A stretch of 55,781 bases of DNA from CAVDHB01 sp963608705 (GTDB lineage Bacteria > Bacteroidota > Bacteroidia > Bacteroidales > Bacteroidaceae). The position numbers and the translations under genes are program-made. Below, piece after piece: positions 43,059 through 52,223 of the stretch (position 1 is its first letter; each line of letters opens with the position of its first letter). The notes beneath the pieces were generated by a model that searched no databases, was not told the DNA's origin, and saw only the letters and a list, made by a program, of their open reading frames with translations. The DNA is taken from contig CAVDHB010000038.1 in the NCBI GenBank assembly GCA_963608705.1, positions 1 to 55,781 of the forward strand, written 5' to 3'.

Positions 43059-44045
43059 TCACGGCAATGTCTGAATCTTCGCTTTTAAAGCGTCGATGTT
43101 CATCCCTCTTGCGGAAATCTTCCCGTCTGGAGAGATAAGCAAAATGTCTGGTACCGTCATGACATGGAAGTCCCGAACCATGGGGCTGTCCCATACAAGG
43201 GGTTCATTGGCTACGGTGGCATGGAGGTCTGCAGGCATGGAGGAAGCCATACCCGAAGTCACATCTAACGAGACATACAACACTGGCAGCGTTTTATGTG
43301 TCTCACTGAATGCGGTGGCAATGGAATAGAGAGGCGAACTTCCTCCTGATGTCCAGGATGCGCCGAAAATCAGCAGCCAGTATTTGCCTCTGTAATTTGC
43401 CTGTGTGATTACTTTCTTATCCGCTGTAAGCGTGCGGAACGCAGGAATCTTTTGTCCGGCAATTCCCAGCCGGTATTCTTTTAATTGGGACTCTATACGT
43501 TTCAGATAGAGATTTCCCGGTTGTCCTTTTCTAAGTGCGGGTAACAGCTGCCCGGCCTCGGAAACTCTTTCAGGAAGGGTTTGAAGGTAGTATTTATAGA
43601 GCAGATAGACACTTACAATGGACTGGGGATGACTCTTGATAAATTGAGACACAAGGGTGTTTGTCTGTCCCGGAGTCTTGTTGATGTCAGTCTTGAAAGC
43701 GGCCATCTCTTTGTTGGCCTCTCCTCCTTTCACTTCCATGTTTTGCATATCCGCCACGTTTCCTTTTACCGTGACAGTGGAGCCACCCTTGGCGAAAACC
43801 GGCAGTTCGGCGGAAGAGGAAAATTGAATGATAACGGGCGCTTCTCCCTTTACTTCTGTATCGTAGGTGAATTGTCCGCGTTTTACTTTTACCGTATCCA
43901 CTTGTGTGGAATTGCCGAAAGGCTGGTAAAAATAAAGTTCGCCCTCGTCGAACCCTTGCAAGTCACCTTTGATAGTGACACTATCACCGGTGTTGCAACT
44001 GACGACGAGGACGAGCCCTATAATATAGAGAAGAATATTCTTCAT
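43059..44045 (-). CDS. DUF4369/thioredoxin-like lipoprotein lacking the CxxC motif
   Basis: This is a 328-residue predicted lipoprotein (signal ending VLVVSC, Cys17). The N-terminal DUF4369 beta domain (VTIKGDLQGFDEGELYFYQ), a helical linker and a C-terminal TlpA/AhpC-like thioredoxin fold (about 195-328) follow. Where active family members have WCxxC, this one reads FGASWTSGGSSPLY (residues 228-240), so both catalytic cysteines are gone; the cis-Pro region (MTVPDILLI) is kept. It therefore cannot act as a disulfide reductase in the usual way and may be a binding protein. It lies 13 bases after the TPR lipoprotein gene, so they are probably co-transcribed. Confidence 0.85.
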   Translation of the reverse strand: MKNILLYIIGLVLVVSCNTGDSVTIKGDLQGFDEGELYFYQPFGNSTQVDTVKVKRGQFTYDTEVKGEAPVIIQFSSSAELPVFAKGGSTVTVKGNVADMQNMEVKGGEANKEMAAFKTDINKTPGQTNTLVSQFIKSHPQSIVSVYLLYKYYLQTLPERVSEAGQLLPALRKGQPGNLYLKRIESQLKEYRLGIAGQKIPAFRTLTADKKVITQANYRGKYWLLIFGASWTSGGSSPLYSIATAFSETHKTLPVLYVSLDVTSGMASSMPADLHATVANEPLVWDSPMVRDFHVMTVPDILLISPDGKISARGMNIDALKAKIQTLP

Positions 44046-44058
44046 TCAGTATGTTTGC

Positions 44059-45762
44059 TTACTTTGTCAAGCCCTGGAAAGCAGCAGAAGCGAAATACTT
44101 GCTGAATTCCAAATCCTTGGCGGCACGCTTAGCGTAAGAAGAATCTTTGCTGATAGCGTTCTTCAAGTTGCTGATTACATCAGACTCATTGCCCACACGA
44201 GCGGCCACAACAGCTTTCAAATAGTCGGTAGTAGCGTCAGGAGTAGCCACGGAAGCCAATGTGTTGGAAGCTCCATTGTAGTCTTTGTTCAAGATCTGAG
44301 CCAAAGCGGCACTGTTGGTTTTCACACCGTTCAGGTTCTGGGCGGCTTTTGCGTAATCACCCTTGGCGATGTCGATGTTACCCTGAATCTCATTGTAGGT
44401 CTTCGCACCAGAAGCCTTGCCCAAGAACTGTTCTGCGGAAGCCACGTCGCCTTTCTTCAAAGCGGCCAAAGCCTTGTTCGCATTCACCTCAGGAGCGTCA
44501 GCCTGGAGAGCGGCAGCTTTCTCATAGTAGCCCTCAGCCTTGTTCAAGTCACCGGCACGGTAAGCCAACTCTCCCAAGTTGTTGTAAGCGCGGAAGTCGT
44601 TCGGATAGACCTCTGTGGTCTTCTGGTAAACAGCTTCTTTGTCAGCGGCGTTGTTCTTCAACGTAGCGGCATACAACATCTCGTCCACACTCAACTTAGA
44701 CGGATCCTTGGAGAACTGGTCGAGAATCTGTTCGTCGGAACGACCGATAATCTGGTAGTTCACAGCCAGACGGGAACGACGCAACTCTGGCAAGATGTCC
44801 GTAGCCAATGTCTTGAATACAGCAGACATGTTACGCAACTGAGACTCGCGTTCTGCCGGGTCTTGGTACATAGAAAGTACGCGGAGTACTAACTCCTTGT
44901 CCTGCATATTGCTCTGAGAAACGAGTTCTTTGAAGCCGTCCCAGTCTTCTGCGGTGTACTTAGTATCGATATCAGTCTTCAGCTTATGAGCCTTCAACTG
45001 TTTCTTCATGTAGTTCACGGAATTAGCACCACGCTTGTCAGCCAATTTCGCATTGAAATCCTCTGCACCTTCAGGAGAAGCGTAAGCCAAGATTTCCACA
45101 TTCTCCAATGCGCGAGTCTCCGCACTGTCGTTGATAGCTTTCAGCTTCTTCTTCATATCTCTGATAGAAGCACTTGTCAGCTGGTTATTACGGATGTTAG
45201 CCTGATTAATCAAGAATTTGATACGGCCTTCCTGTGTGGCTTTGATTACGCGCTGGTATTTGTCCTCTGCGGTGGAAGGATTGGCGGAAGCCAATGTATT
45301 GCCCAGAAGTTCGGAAGTGGCGATAACACCTACACCGATTTTCACTTCAGGAATATTCACCTTCTTCTTTCCCTTCATTGCGTCGAAGCGCAAATACAAG
45401 TCACTTTGCGCCATGTCAGGTACATATTTGAAGGTAGTCTTCATTGTATAGTTTCCACCAGCTTTGTAGGAAATGGTCTGGTCGTTGCCTACCACTTTCT
45501 CTCCCTGGAAAGAAGCTCCTGTGCCTGTAGACTCACCTGTGGAATATTTCAAGACAGGAGTCACTTTCACAGTGGCTTTCTTCTTAAAGTACTTCACCGG
45601 GAACTTTCCGTTGATTGTAGCGGGTACCTGACCTCCCACAGCCTCGAGGGGTTGGGGAGTCACGCTGAAATTGTCAGCGGACAAAGCACCCATCTTGCTA
45701 CAAGAAGTAGTTACAGCAAGCGTTGCCACCAAAGCGGCTGAAAATAGAATTGTCTGTTTCAT
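44059..45762 (-). CDS. TPR lipoprotein with OmpA-like segment
   Basis: This is a 567-residue lipoprotein: the signal MKQTILFSAALVATLAVTTSC has lipobox Cys21. A beta-rich N-terminal region (to about 170) is followed by an OmpA-C-like segment (VEILAYASPEGAEDFNAKLADKRGANSV) that could bind peptidoglycan. The C-terminal third is TPR helices (DFRAYNNLGELAYRAGDLNKAEGYYEKAAAL). The architecture is common in Bacteroidales, where such proteins are abundant in the envelope. The exact role is not established. It has a clear -7 box upstream. Confidence 0.85.
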   Translation of the reverse strand: MKQTILFSAALVATLAVTTSCSKMGALSADNFSVTPQPLEAVGGQVPATINGKFPVKYFKKKATVKVTPVLKYSTGESTGTGASFQGEKVVGNDQTISYKAGGNYTMKTTFKYVPDMAQSDLYLRFDAMKGKKKVNIPEVKIGVGVIATSELLGNTLASANPSTAEDKYQRVIKATQEGRIKFLINQANIRNNQLTSASIRDMKKKLKAINDSAETRALENVEILAYASPEGAEDFNAKLADKRGANSVNYMKKQLKAHKLKTDIDTKYTAEDWDGFKELVSQSNMQDKELVLRVLSMYQDPAERESQLRNMSAVFKTLATDILPELRRSRLAVNYQIIGRSDEQILDQFSKDPSKLSVDEMLYAATLKNNAADKEAVYQKTTEVYPNDFRAYNNLGELAYRAGDLNKAEGYYEKAAALQADAPEVNANKALAALKKGDVASAEQFLGKASGAKTYNEIQGNIDIAKGDYAKAAQNLNGVKTNSAALAQILNKDYNGASNTLASVATPDATTDYLKAVVAARVGNESDVISNLKNAISKDSSYAKRAAKDLEFSKYFASAAFQGLTK

Positions 45763-45797
45763 ACTTTATTATTTTTAAATAGTTTTTTCTTTACTTG

Positions 45798-45805
45798 CAA
45801 AGTTA
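45798..45805 (-). promoter_or_regulatory. -7 box TAACTTTG for the TPR lipoprotein operon
   Basis: The minus strand reads TAACTTTGCAAG, an exact TAnnTTTG match 35 bases upstream of the ATG at 45762. Confidence 0.72.
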
Positions 45806-45878
45806 GATAATTAGTGTAATTAACCATCTAAATGCGGCCTTATTTATCTTTTATTAACTGGTTTGTATTCCTTCCCGT

Positions 45879-46466
45879 CTAAAAAGAATACTTTTCATGC
45901 AAAAAATCGCATAATTTCCGTACAGCCATTCCTCGATGGCTGATACGGTTCTTCTCTTCAGCTCCCATTTCGGCAAAAGTCTCCTTGTAGCCTTCGGGCT
46001 TGAATACAGGGTCATAACCAAAGCCGTCTGTGCCTTGACGCTCCTTGGTGATTTCCCCGTTCACATAGCCCTCGAATACTTCCACGTCTCCGTCAAGAAT
46101 GAGGGTAATGACGGTGCGGAAGCGGGCTTTACGGTTCTCTTCACCTGTCAAGCACTCCAACAATTTGTCCACATTGGCGTTGTTGTCTTTCCCTTCTCCG
46201 GCAAAGCGGGCCGTATGTACACCCGGTGCTCCATGAAGAGCTTCCACCTCCAACCCCGTATCATCGGCAAAACAATTCAAGTTGTAGTGGTCATACACGA
46301 AGCGGGCTTTCAACAAGGAATTACCCTCCAAGGTGTCCTCCGTCTCAGGAATGTCCTGTGCGCAATGGATGTCCGCTAAGCCTACAATCTCCACCTTGTC
46401 TTTCATGATGGCACGAATCTCGTCCAGTTTATGAGGATTGTTCGTGGCAAATACTAACTTCTTCAT
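45879..46466 (-). CDS. rdgB: Non-canonical purine NTP pyrophosphatase (RdgB/HAM1)
   Basis: RdgB hydrolyses dITP, ITP and XTP to monophosphates and so keeps deaminated purines out of DNA. The 195 residues show FATNNPHKLDEIRAIM at the start, the catalytic FADDTGLEVEALHGAPGVHTARFAG, and GTDGFGYDPVF. It overlaps the leuS stop by one base (TAATG) and is translationally coupled to it. Confidence 0.96.
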   Translation of the reverse strand: MKKLVFATNNPHKLDEIRAIMKDKVEIVGLADIHCAQDIPETEDTLEGNSLLKARFVYDHYNLNCFADDTGLEVEALHGAPGVHTARFAGEGKDNNANVDKLLECLTGEENRKARFRTVITLILDGDVEVFEGYVNGEITKERQGTDGFGYDPVFKPEGYKETFAEMGAEEKNRISHRGMAVRKLCDFLHEKYSF

Positions 46467-49303
46467 TATTTCAACACGATATTAATGATACGTCTCGGCA
46501 CCACGATGATTTTCACAATGGTCTTGCCTTCCAGGTATTTGGCAGCCTGTGCGTCTTCCAATGCCATTTTCTGAATAGCGTCTTTATCCGCATCAACAGG
46601 CACGTCAATGGTAAAACGAGTCTTCCCATTAAAAGAGACAGACATCTTCACGCTGTCGTCTTTCAGATATTTCTCGTCGTAAGAAGGCCAAGGTGCGTCG
46701 CACACCGTAGTTTCATGTCCCAATTTCTCCCACAACTCTTCGGCCAAATGAGGAGCGAAGGGCGCAATCAGTATCACAAGGTCTGTAAGGATTTCCTTGT
46801 TGGCGCATTTTTGCTGGCTCAGTTCATTCACGCAAATCATGAACGCACTGATAGCCGTATTATAGGAGAAAGACTCGATGTCTTCGGTCACTTTCTTGAT
46901 AAGTTTGTGGATGGATTTCAATTCCTCTTTAGAGGCTTCTCCCTCCACAGGGCGGAATTGACCGTCTTTTGTCCAGTAAAGATTCCACATCTTGCGGATG
47001 AAACGGAAGCAACCGTCTATGCCGTTCGTGTCCCAAGGCTTGCTGGCCTCCACCGGGCCAAGGAACATCTCGTAAAGACGCAAGGTGTCGGCACCGTATT
47101 TCTCCACAATCATATCGGGATTCACCACGTTGTACTTAGACTTGCTCATCTTTTCCACAGCCCATCCACAAATGTATTTGCCGTCTTCCAAGATGAACTG
47201 GGCATCATTGTACTCTGGCCGCCATTTCTTGAAGGCTTCCACATCCAGTACATCGTTAGATACAATATTCACATCCACGTGGATAGGTGTCACCTCATAC
47301 TGCTTCTTCAGCCCAAGAGAGACAAAAGTGTTCGTGCCGTTCACACGATACACAAAGTTGCTTCGGCCCTGAATCATACCCTGGTTGATAAGTTTCTGGA
47401 AAGGCTCTTCCACCACGCTATAACCATAGTCATGCAAGAACTTGTTCCAGAAGCGGGAATAAATCAAGTGTCCCGTCGCATGTTCCGTTCCCCCTACATA
47501 AAGGTCTACTTGTTTCCAGTACTCATCCACCTCTTTGGCGACTAACGCCTTGTCGTCATGCGGATCCATATAGCGGAGATAGTAGGCGGAAGACCCGGCG
47601 AAGCCCGGCATCGTGTTCAGCTCAATGGGGAATACCGTCTTGTCGTCTATCTTATCCTTGTCTGTCACACAGCGGTTTGCCTCGTCCCAAGCCCATTTTG
47701 TGGCATGTCCCAAGGGAGGCTCACCAGACTCTGTAGGTTTGAAATCAGACACTTCCGGCAATTCCAGCGGAAGGCATTCTTCCGGAATCATCTGCGGTTC
47801 TCCCTCCTTATAATATACAGGGAAAGGTTCACCCCAGTAACGCTGACGGGAGAAAATGGCGTCTCTCAAACGGTAATTCACCTTTACACGTCCCAACTGA
47901 TGTGCTTTCACGTATTTCTTGGTGGCGGCGATAGCCTCTTTCACCGTCAGTCCGTTCAGTGAAAAGTCTATATAAGGCTTCACGTCCGGGCGTGGAGAAT
48001 TGCACACAATACCCTCTTTGGCATCGAAACTCTCGTTGGAGACATCGCATCCTTCAATCAGCGGGATAATCGGCAAATTGAAATGTTTGGCGAAAGCATA
48101 GTCTCTGCTGTCATGTGCCGGTACGGCCATGATGGCACCTGTACCATATCCCGCCAGCACGTAATCACTCACCCAGATAGGAATAGCCTCTCCTGTAAAC
48201 GGATTGATACCGTAGGAACCTGTAAAGACTCCTGTCACCTTTCGGTCGGAAATACGCTCCAGCTCCGTGCGTTTTTTGGTGGCTTCGAGATAAGCGTCCA
48301 CTTCCTCTTTCTGCGCTGCGGTGGTTACCTGTGGCACTAATTCGCTCTCTGGAGCCAACACCATGAACGTGACACCGAACATAGTGTCCGCGCGAGTAGT
48401 GAAGATGGTGAATTTCACATCGCTGTCCTTCACGCTGAACTCCACTTCCGTACCTTCGCTACGGCCAATCCAGTTGCGCTGGGTCTCTTTCAAAGAGTCA
48501 GTCCAGTCAATTGTCTCCAGTCCGTCTAACAGACGCTGTGCGTAGGCCGAGATACGAAGACACCACTGGCGCATCTTCTTCTGCACCACGGGATAGCCTC
48601 CACGTTCGGACACCCCGTCCACCACCTCGTCATTGGCAAGCACCGTGCCCAACTTCGGACACCAGTTCACCATAGTCTCTCCAAGGTAAGCGATACGGAA
48701 GTTCATCAACATATCTTGCTGCTGCTTGTACGTCATGGCGTTCCATTCTTCCGCCGTGAAGGAAACCTCCTCACCGCAAGCGGCGTTCACTCCTTCCGTA
48801 CCTTGTTGGCAAAAGTGTTCTACCAATGCGTCGATAGGCTGCGCTTTTTGCAAGTCATTATCGTAGTAACTCTTGAACATTCGCTCAAAAGCCCATTGTG
48901 TCCAGTGGTAATAATGAGGGTCGCAAGTGCGCACCTCACGGTCCCAGTCGAAAGAGAAGCCGATTTTGTCCAGCTGTTCCCGATAACGGGTGATATTCGC
49001 CTGTGTCGTGATAGCCGGATGCTGCCCTGTCTGGATGGCGTATTGCTCGGCAGGCAGACCGTAAGCGTCATAGCCCATGGGGTTCAACACATTATACCCC
49101 CGTAGACGTTTGTAGCGCGCATAGATGTCCGTGGCAATGTAGCCAAGGGGATGCCCCACATGCAGTCCCGCCCCAGAAGGGTAAGGGAACATATTTAACG
49201 TATAGAATTTCTTTTTGTTTTTGTCTTCGGTCACATGATAGGTCTTGTTTTCCACCCATCGTTTCCGCCACTTTTCTTCAATCTGTCTGAAATTATAGTC
49301 CAT
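46466..49303 (-). CDS. leuS: Leucyl-tRNA synthetase
   Basis: LeuS is a class I synthetase that charges tRNA-Leu. The 945 residues carry the HIGH-type motif in FPYPSGAGLHVGHPLGY, the CP1 editing domain (TTRADTMFGVTFMVLAPE), and the KMSKS motif in VEKMSKSKYNVVNPD. The anticodon-binding and C-terminal domains follow. It is the first gene of the leuS-rdgB operon. Confidence 0.98.
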   Translation of the reverse strand: MDYNFRQIEEKWRKRWVENKTYHVTEDKNKKKFYTLNMFPYPSGAGLHVGHPLGYIATDIYARYKRLRGYNVLNPMGYDAYGLPAEQYAIQTGQHPAITTQANITRYREQLDKIGFSFDWDREVRTCDPHYYHWTQWAFERMFKSYYDNDLQKAQPIDALVEHFCQQGTEGVNAACGEEVSFTAEEWNAMTYKQQQDMLMNFRIAYLGETMVNWCPKLGTVLANDEVVDGVSERGGYPVVQKKMRQWCLRISAYAQRLLDGLETIDWTDSLKETQRNWIGRSEGTEVEFSVKDSDVKFTIFTTRADTMFGVTFMVLAPESELVPQVTTAAQKEEVDAYLEATKKRTELERISDRKVTGVFTGSYGINPFTGEAIPIWVSDYVLAGYGTGAIMAVPAHDSRDYAFAKHFNLPIIPLIEGCDVSNESFDAKEGIVCNSPRPDVKPYIDFSLNGLTVKEAIAATKKYVKAHQLGRVKVNYRLRDAIFSRQRYWGEPFPVYYKEGEPQMIPEECLPLELPEVSDFKPTESGEPPLGHATKWAWDEANRCVTDKDKIDDKTVFPIELNTMPGFAGSSAYYLRYMDPHDDKALVAKEVDEYWKQVDLYVGGTEHATGHLIYSRFWNKFLHDYGYSVVEEPFQKLINQGMIQGRSNFVYRVNGTNTFVSLGLKKQYEVTPIHVDVNIVSNDVLDVEAFKKWRPEYNDAQFILEDGKYICGWAVEKMSKSKYNVVNPDMIVEKYGADTLRLYEMFLGPVEASKPWDTNGIDGCFRFIRKMWNLYWTKDGQFRPVEGEASKEELKSIHKLIKKVTEDIESFSYNTAISAFMICVNELSQQKCANKEILTDLVILIAPFAPHLAEELWEKLGHETTVCDAPWPSYDEKYLKDDSVKMSVSFNGKTRFTIDVPVDADKDAIQKMALEDAQAAKYLEGKTIVKIIVVPRRIINIVLK

Positions 49304-49365
49304 ATATGTATTACTTGCAAGTATTTTATTCCTTATTGAATAGTAACTCTCACTAAATCCGTCTG

Positions 49366-49373
49366 CAAAGGTA
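49366..49373 (-). promoter_or_regulatory. -7 box TACCTTTG for leuS
   Basis: The minus strand reads TACCTTTGCAG, an exact TAnnTTTG match 63 bases upstream of the leuS ATG. No T-box-like structure is seen in the leader. Confidence 0.7.
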
Positions 49374-49515
49374 ATGTAATTTAGGGGTATTACACAATTT
49401 ACAAAGATAAGAATTGTAAATTACGAGTCTGCACATATTCCTTGTTGGCTTTCTTTCTTCCAAGCATACAGTGCAGTTAGTTTGCACTCTTACAGAAGTC
49501 GGCGAAGGTAACAAA

Positions 49516-49748
49516 TAAAAACCGACCACCGTAATCACTTACACTGGCCGGCTGTCTCTCTATTCATTTGCTTTTACAATAAACGCCCCTCCTCAGCGTT
49601 TCTTCATACATCTTTCTCTCAAATTATTCTTTTCACACTTTCTCCAACGAAAAAGGAGACATTGTCATCCTCTCATTTTCTCTCTCTACCTTAAATTACC
49701 TAACGTCTTTACCTAAATTACCTTCAATAACCTTCTTGTTTACGCCCA
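49516..49748 (-). ncRNA. Candidate small RNA between the 156-residue lipoprotein and leuS
   Basis: The gap 49304-49831 has no credible coding frame. On the minus strand an exact -7 box TAACTTTG (49749-49756) is followed, about 200 bases later, by CCGGCCA...TGGTCGG and TTTTT (about 49551-49515), an intrinsic-terminator-like hairpin. The stretch between is purine-rich and contains a near-direct repeat of GGTAATTTA-type sequence (about 49690-49735). This defines a possible transcript of about 230 nt. No known RNA family is recognised and expression is unproven. Confidence 0.4.
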
Positions 49749-49831
49749 CAAAGTTACGGGTATTCACCGAACCTGCCTATTTTTTATGCCGAAAAGCATA
49801 AATTAGCGATAATTTATTGATATATATCAAG

Positions 49832-50302
49832 TCAATTCTTCTTTCCTTTCATCTCCACTGTGGACAACCAGCGTTTGGAACTGTTGGCGGAGTCCGTCGG
49901 AAGATTCTTTGAGAATAGGTAAATACCCCTCGTGCGGATGGTAAGCTGTCCGTAGTTCATGCCCGTCAAGGACACATCGAACGCATTTCCCTGTTTGTCC
50001 ACCGCCCTGTATGTGTTCTTGGGCGTTTTGCCTTCTTTTCTTTTCGCTATCTTATTTAAGGTAAGGGAAGGTGTGAAGCCAAGTCCTTTCAAGGTCATGA
50101 CCGAATCATCCTTTATGGTGATTTCCACAGAAGAATGTGTGTATTGTTGTTTGAACTTGCCTGCTTGTCCGTCGCTGAAAAGCGTGTCCAAGCCGTTGGA
50201 ATAAGTGATGTCCGTGATTTCGTAGGAACGTTCCCCGTTCACACAGGCTGTAAGTCCGCCACATACGAACGTCACAAGTGGCACTAAAAGTCTTGTCTTC
50301 AT
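49832..50302 (-). CDS. Small uncharacterised lipoprotein
   Basis: This is a 156-residue predicted lipoprotein with signal MKTRLLVPLVTFVCGGLTAC and lipobox Cys20. The mature part is mostly beta strand (YEITDITYSNGLDTLF, SVEITIKDDSVMTLKGL, QLTIRTRGIYLF). I do not recognise a characterised family. It begins only about 24 bases after the ferredoxin terminator, so it may be expressed by read-through or from an unrecognised promoter. Confidence 0.75.
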   Translation of the reverse strand: MKTRLLVPLVTFVCGGLTACVNGERSYEITDITYSNGLDTLFSDGQAGKFKQQYTHSSVEITIKDDSVMTLKGLGFTPSLTLNKIAKRKEGKTPKNTYRAVDKQGNAFDVSLTGMNYGQLTIRTRGIYLFSKNLPTDSANSSKRWLSTVEMKGKKN

Positions 50303-50325
50303 TTTCTTGTTCTTTATTATATCAC

Positions 50326-50363
50326 ATTTAAAAAGGCCATAACCTCTTACGGGTTACGGCCTT
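50326..50363 (-). terminator. Intrinsic terminator of the ferredoxin gene
   Basis: On the minus strand AAGGCCGTAACCC pairs with GGTTATGGCCTT (with G-T pairing), followed by TTTTTAAA. It lies about 37 bases after the ferredoxin stop. Confidence 0.78.
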
Positions 50364-50399
50364 GTATACTTTCTTCTTAAAGAATTACTCTTTCGAGAT

Positions 50400-50570
50400 T
50401 CATTCTCCCGGAGTGATAGCTCCCTCAGGACATACGTCTGCGCAAGTACCGCAGTCTACACATACATCCGGGTTGATAGAATACTGATCGCCTTCAGAGA
50501 TAGCGTCTGCGGGGCAGTTCTCTTTGCATGTACCGCAAGCGATACATTTGTCACCAATTACGTAAGCCAT
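50400..50570 (-). CDS. 2[4Fe-4S] ferredoxin
   Basis: This 56-residue protein was read by hand. It starts MAYVIGDKCIACGTCKENCP and has a second cluster motif CVDCGTCADVCP, so it carries two complete CxxCxxCxxxCP motifs binding two [4Fe-4S] clusters. It is the clostridial-type electron carrier used by pyruvate:ferredoxin oxidoreductase and related enzymes in anaerobes. It is monocistronic, with its own -7 box and terminator. Confidence 0.95.
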   Translation of the reverse strand: MAYVIGDKCIACGTCKENCPADAISEGDQYSINPDVCVDCGTCADVCPEGAITPGE

Positions 50571-50609
50571 TTTGTTTATGTTTTAGTTATTATTATTGTT
50601 ATGCAAAAG

Positions 50610-50617
50610 CAAATGTA
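50610..50617 (-). promoter_or_regulatory. -7 box TACATTTG for the ferredoxin gene
   Basis: The minus strand reads TACATTTGC, an exact TAnnTTTG match 39 bases upstream of the ferredoxin ATG. Confidence 0.7.
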
Positions 50618-50671
50618 CGGTTTATTTTCGAGAATCAATCATACTTGTTCTGTTTTAACAGCTAAATATGG

Positions 50672-52081
50672 TTAATTAGTCTGCGCTTGGTTTTCCATAT
50701 TCCGCATTTGCACTTCCATCTGCTTGATTTGTTTCCATTCCACAGCAGTCTGATTCTCCAGAGCGATAATACTTTGCGCAATCTGTTGCTTCACGTTTTC
50801 CGAACCCTTCGCATACTTGTCCCGCATCGAGTCCAAAAGTTGTCGATGAGCTTCATAATTCTTTTTCGTGGCCACCCACTGTGCACAGATATCTTTAGCC
50901 CCCTGCGTGTGGAAGTCTTTATAAGAGGTATAAGTCTGGTTGTCATTGATGACCAATTCAAAGTCATTTCTTTTTTTGGCAGGCTGTTGTGCATTGAACG
51001 CTTGTGCCAGTGCCTCTTTCCCCTTTTTCACAATTTCCGGGTCAGTTTGTGTAGACTTGATGGAAAACAGTCCTGCGGCTTTGCGCACCACTTCCGGGTC
51101 TGTCTTGTCGTAGTCAAAGGTGACACGCGACTCATTCGGAACAAACACATAGACACACACCTTGCCCTCCGGCTGAAAACGGTCAGAAGCGAACCACCCG
51201 AGATTGTTGTACTCATCATCCACCAAGAGATAGTCGTTGGCGGGCGAGTTATAAGGCAGTCCCATATTGTCCGCTTTCAAGAAATGGGTATTGTCCTCCC
51301 CTGCACGGGTTACAAAGAGGTCATAACCACCAATGCTGCCCGGTCCTTTGGAAGCGAAGTACAACGTCACACCGTCTCCACACATAAAAGGATAGTTCTC
51401 TTCGGTGTACATTCCGCCTATGCCTTGCAATTCCGTACCGACACTCCATTTATTGTCAATATTATCGCTGGTGAAGAGCTTCATCTTCTGTGTGGAGTCG
51501 GGTTTTGCGTAATAGATTTTATCTCCGAATTCGGTGCGATACACAGTACTTGTCTCCGGCAGTTTCCCTTGGAAGAAGTCATTGAAATAGGCGAAAGAAC
51601 CTGTGGAAGCACTGAGTTTATATGCTTTCAGGAAGTCCTTTTTCTCCACCACAAAACTGTCTATCACAGCTATTTTCTCTGTGCCTCTCAACATCTGCGC
51701 CCCAAGCCGGCAAGCCTCCACCAATTTCTGTGCGTCTTGCCAGGGAAGTCTTTTTGCCTGCAAAGCTCTGACAGCTTTAATTAAATAGGGTTCCGCCGTG
51801 GAGAAACGAAGCTGGTTCAAGTAATAGGTGCCCAATTCCGTCAAAGCCTCCGGCGTGCCGGAAGCCGCTCTCGATTTCAAGACACTCTCACTGGCATGAT
51901 GCGTGGAGACTTTAGACTTTTCCGCTTCAGTCTTCGCCTTTTTCAGAGGTTGTTTAGTCGCTTGTCTCTCTGTAACAGCAGGTTTTCCGGCCGCTTTGCG
52001 CAGTGCCGTGGATATGTTTTGTGCGTTCAGTGTAAGGACGCTTCCCAAAAGCAGGAACGCCCCCAAATAGAATCGTTTCAT
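50672..52081 (-). CDS. TPR / PD40 beta-propeller envelope protein
   Basis: From the ATG at 52081 (the frame opens three codons earlier) the protein has 469 residues with a Sec signal peptide (MKRFYLGAFLLLGSVLTLNAQ). A Lys/Ala-rich linker, TPR-like helices (EALTELGTYYLNQLRFSTAEPYLIKAV) and PD40/WD40-like propeller blades (TEENYPFMCGDGVTLYFASKGPGSIGGYDLFVTR, with the YDLFV strand) follow. A coiled C-terminal part (about 400-469) ends the protein. The order resembles TPR-PD40-OmpA proteins such as PorE, but there is no OmpA domain. The function is unknown, and no type IX secretion gene is in the window. Confidence 0.82.
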   Translation of the reverse strand: MKRFYLGAFLLLGSVLTLNAQNISTALRKAAGKPAVTERQATKQPLKKAKTEAEKSKVSTHHASESVLKSRAASGTPEALTELGTYYLNQLRFSTAEPYLIKAVRALQAKRLPWQDAQKLVEACRLGAQMLRGTEKIAVIDSFVVEKKDFLKAYKLSASTGSFAYFNDFFQGKLPETSTVYRTEFGDKIYYAKPDSTQKMKLFTSDNIDNKWSVGTELQGIGGMYTEENYPFMCGDGVTLYFASKGPGSIGGYDLFVTRAGEDNTHFLKADNMGLPYNSPANDYLLVDDEYNNLGWFASDRFQPEGKVCVYVFVPNESRVTFDYDKTDPEVVRKAAGLFSIKSTQTDPEIVKKGKEALAQAFNAQQPAKKRNDFELVINDNQTYTSYKDFHTQGAKDICAQWVATKKNYEAHRQLLDSMRDKYAKGSENVKQQIAQSIIALENQTAVEWKQIKQMEVQMRNMENQAQTN

Positions 52082-52103
52082 ACAGTTCAATGTTTTAGCG
52101 GCT

Positions 52104-52111
52104 CAAAAGTA
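52104..52111 (-). promoter_or_regulatory. -7 box TACTTTTG for the TPR/PD40 gene
   Basis: The minus strand reads TACTTTTGAGC, an exact TAnnTTTG match 22 bases upstream of the ATG at 52081. Confidence 0.68.
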
Positions 52112-52187
52112 CTGTTTTTTTCTTAGAAAATCACCGTTTCTCTCCTTAAATAACATAGTTTTGTGTGAGACCTGTCCGAATTATCCG

Positions 52188-52195
52188 TACATTTG
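52188..52195 (+). promoter_or_regulatory. -7 box TACATTTG for the ttcA-like gene
   Basis: The plus strand reads TACATTTGTAAAC, an exact TAnnTTTG match 28 bases before the ATG at 52224. Confidence 0.68.
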
Positions 52196-52223
52196 TAAAC
52201 ATATTGGCTAAAAATACACATTG

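Noticed and set aside
43581..44105. A 174-codon frame antisense to the thioredoxin-like gene
   Set aside because: It is a shadow of two real genes on the other strand, with no promoter and no family pattern.
49353..49538. Sixty-one-codon frame (minus) in the leuS upstream gap
   Set aside because: It crosses the candidate terminator hairpin and the leuS -7 box, and shows no recognisable protein pattern.
50672..52081. Type IX secretion component PorE
   Set aside because: The TPR and PD40 parts are similar, but the OmpA-like peptidoglycan-binding domain is absent and no other T9SS gene is visible.
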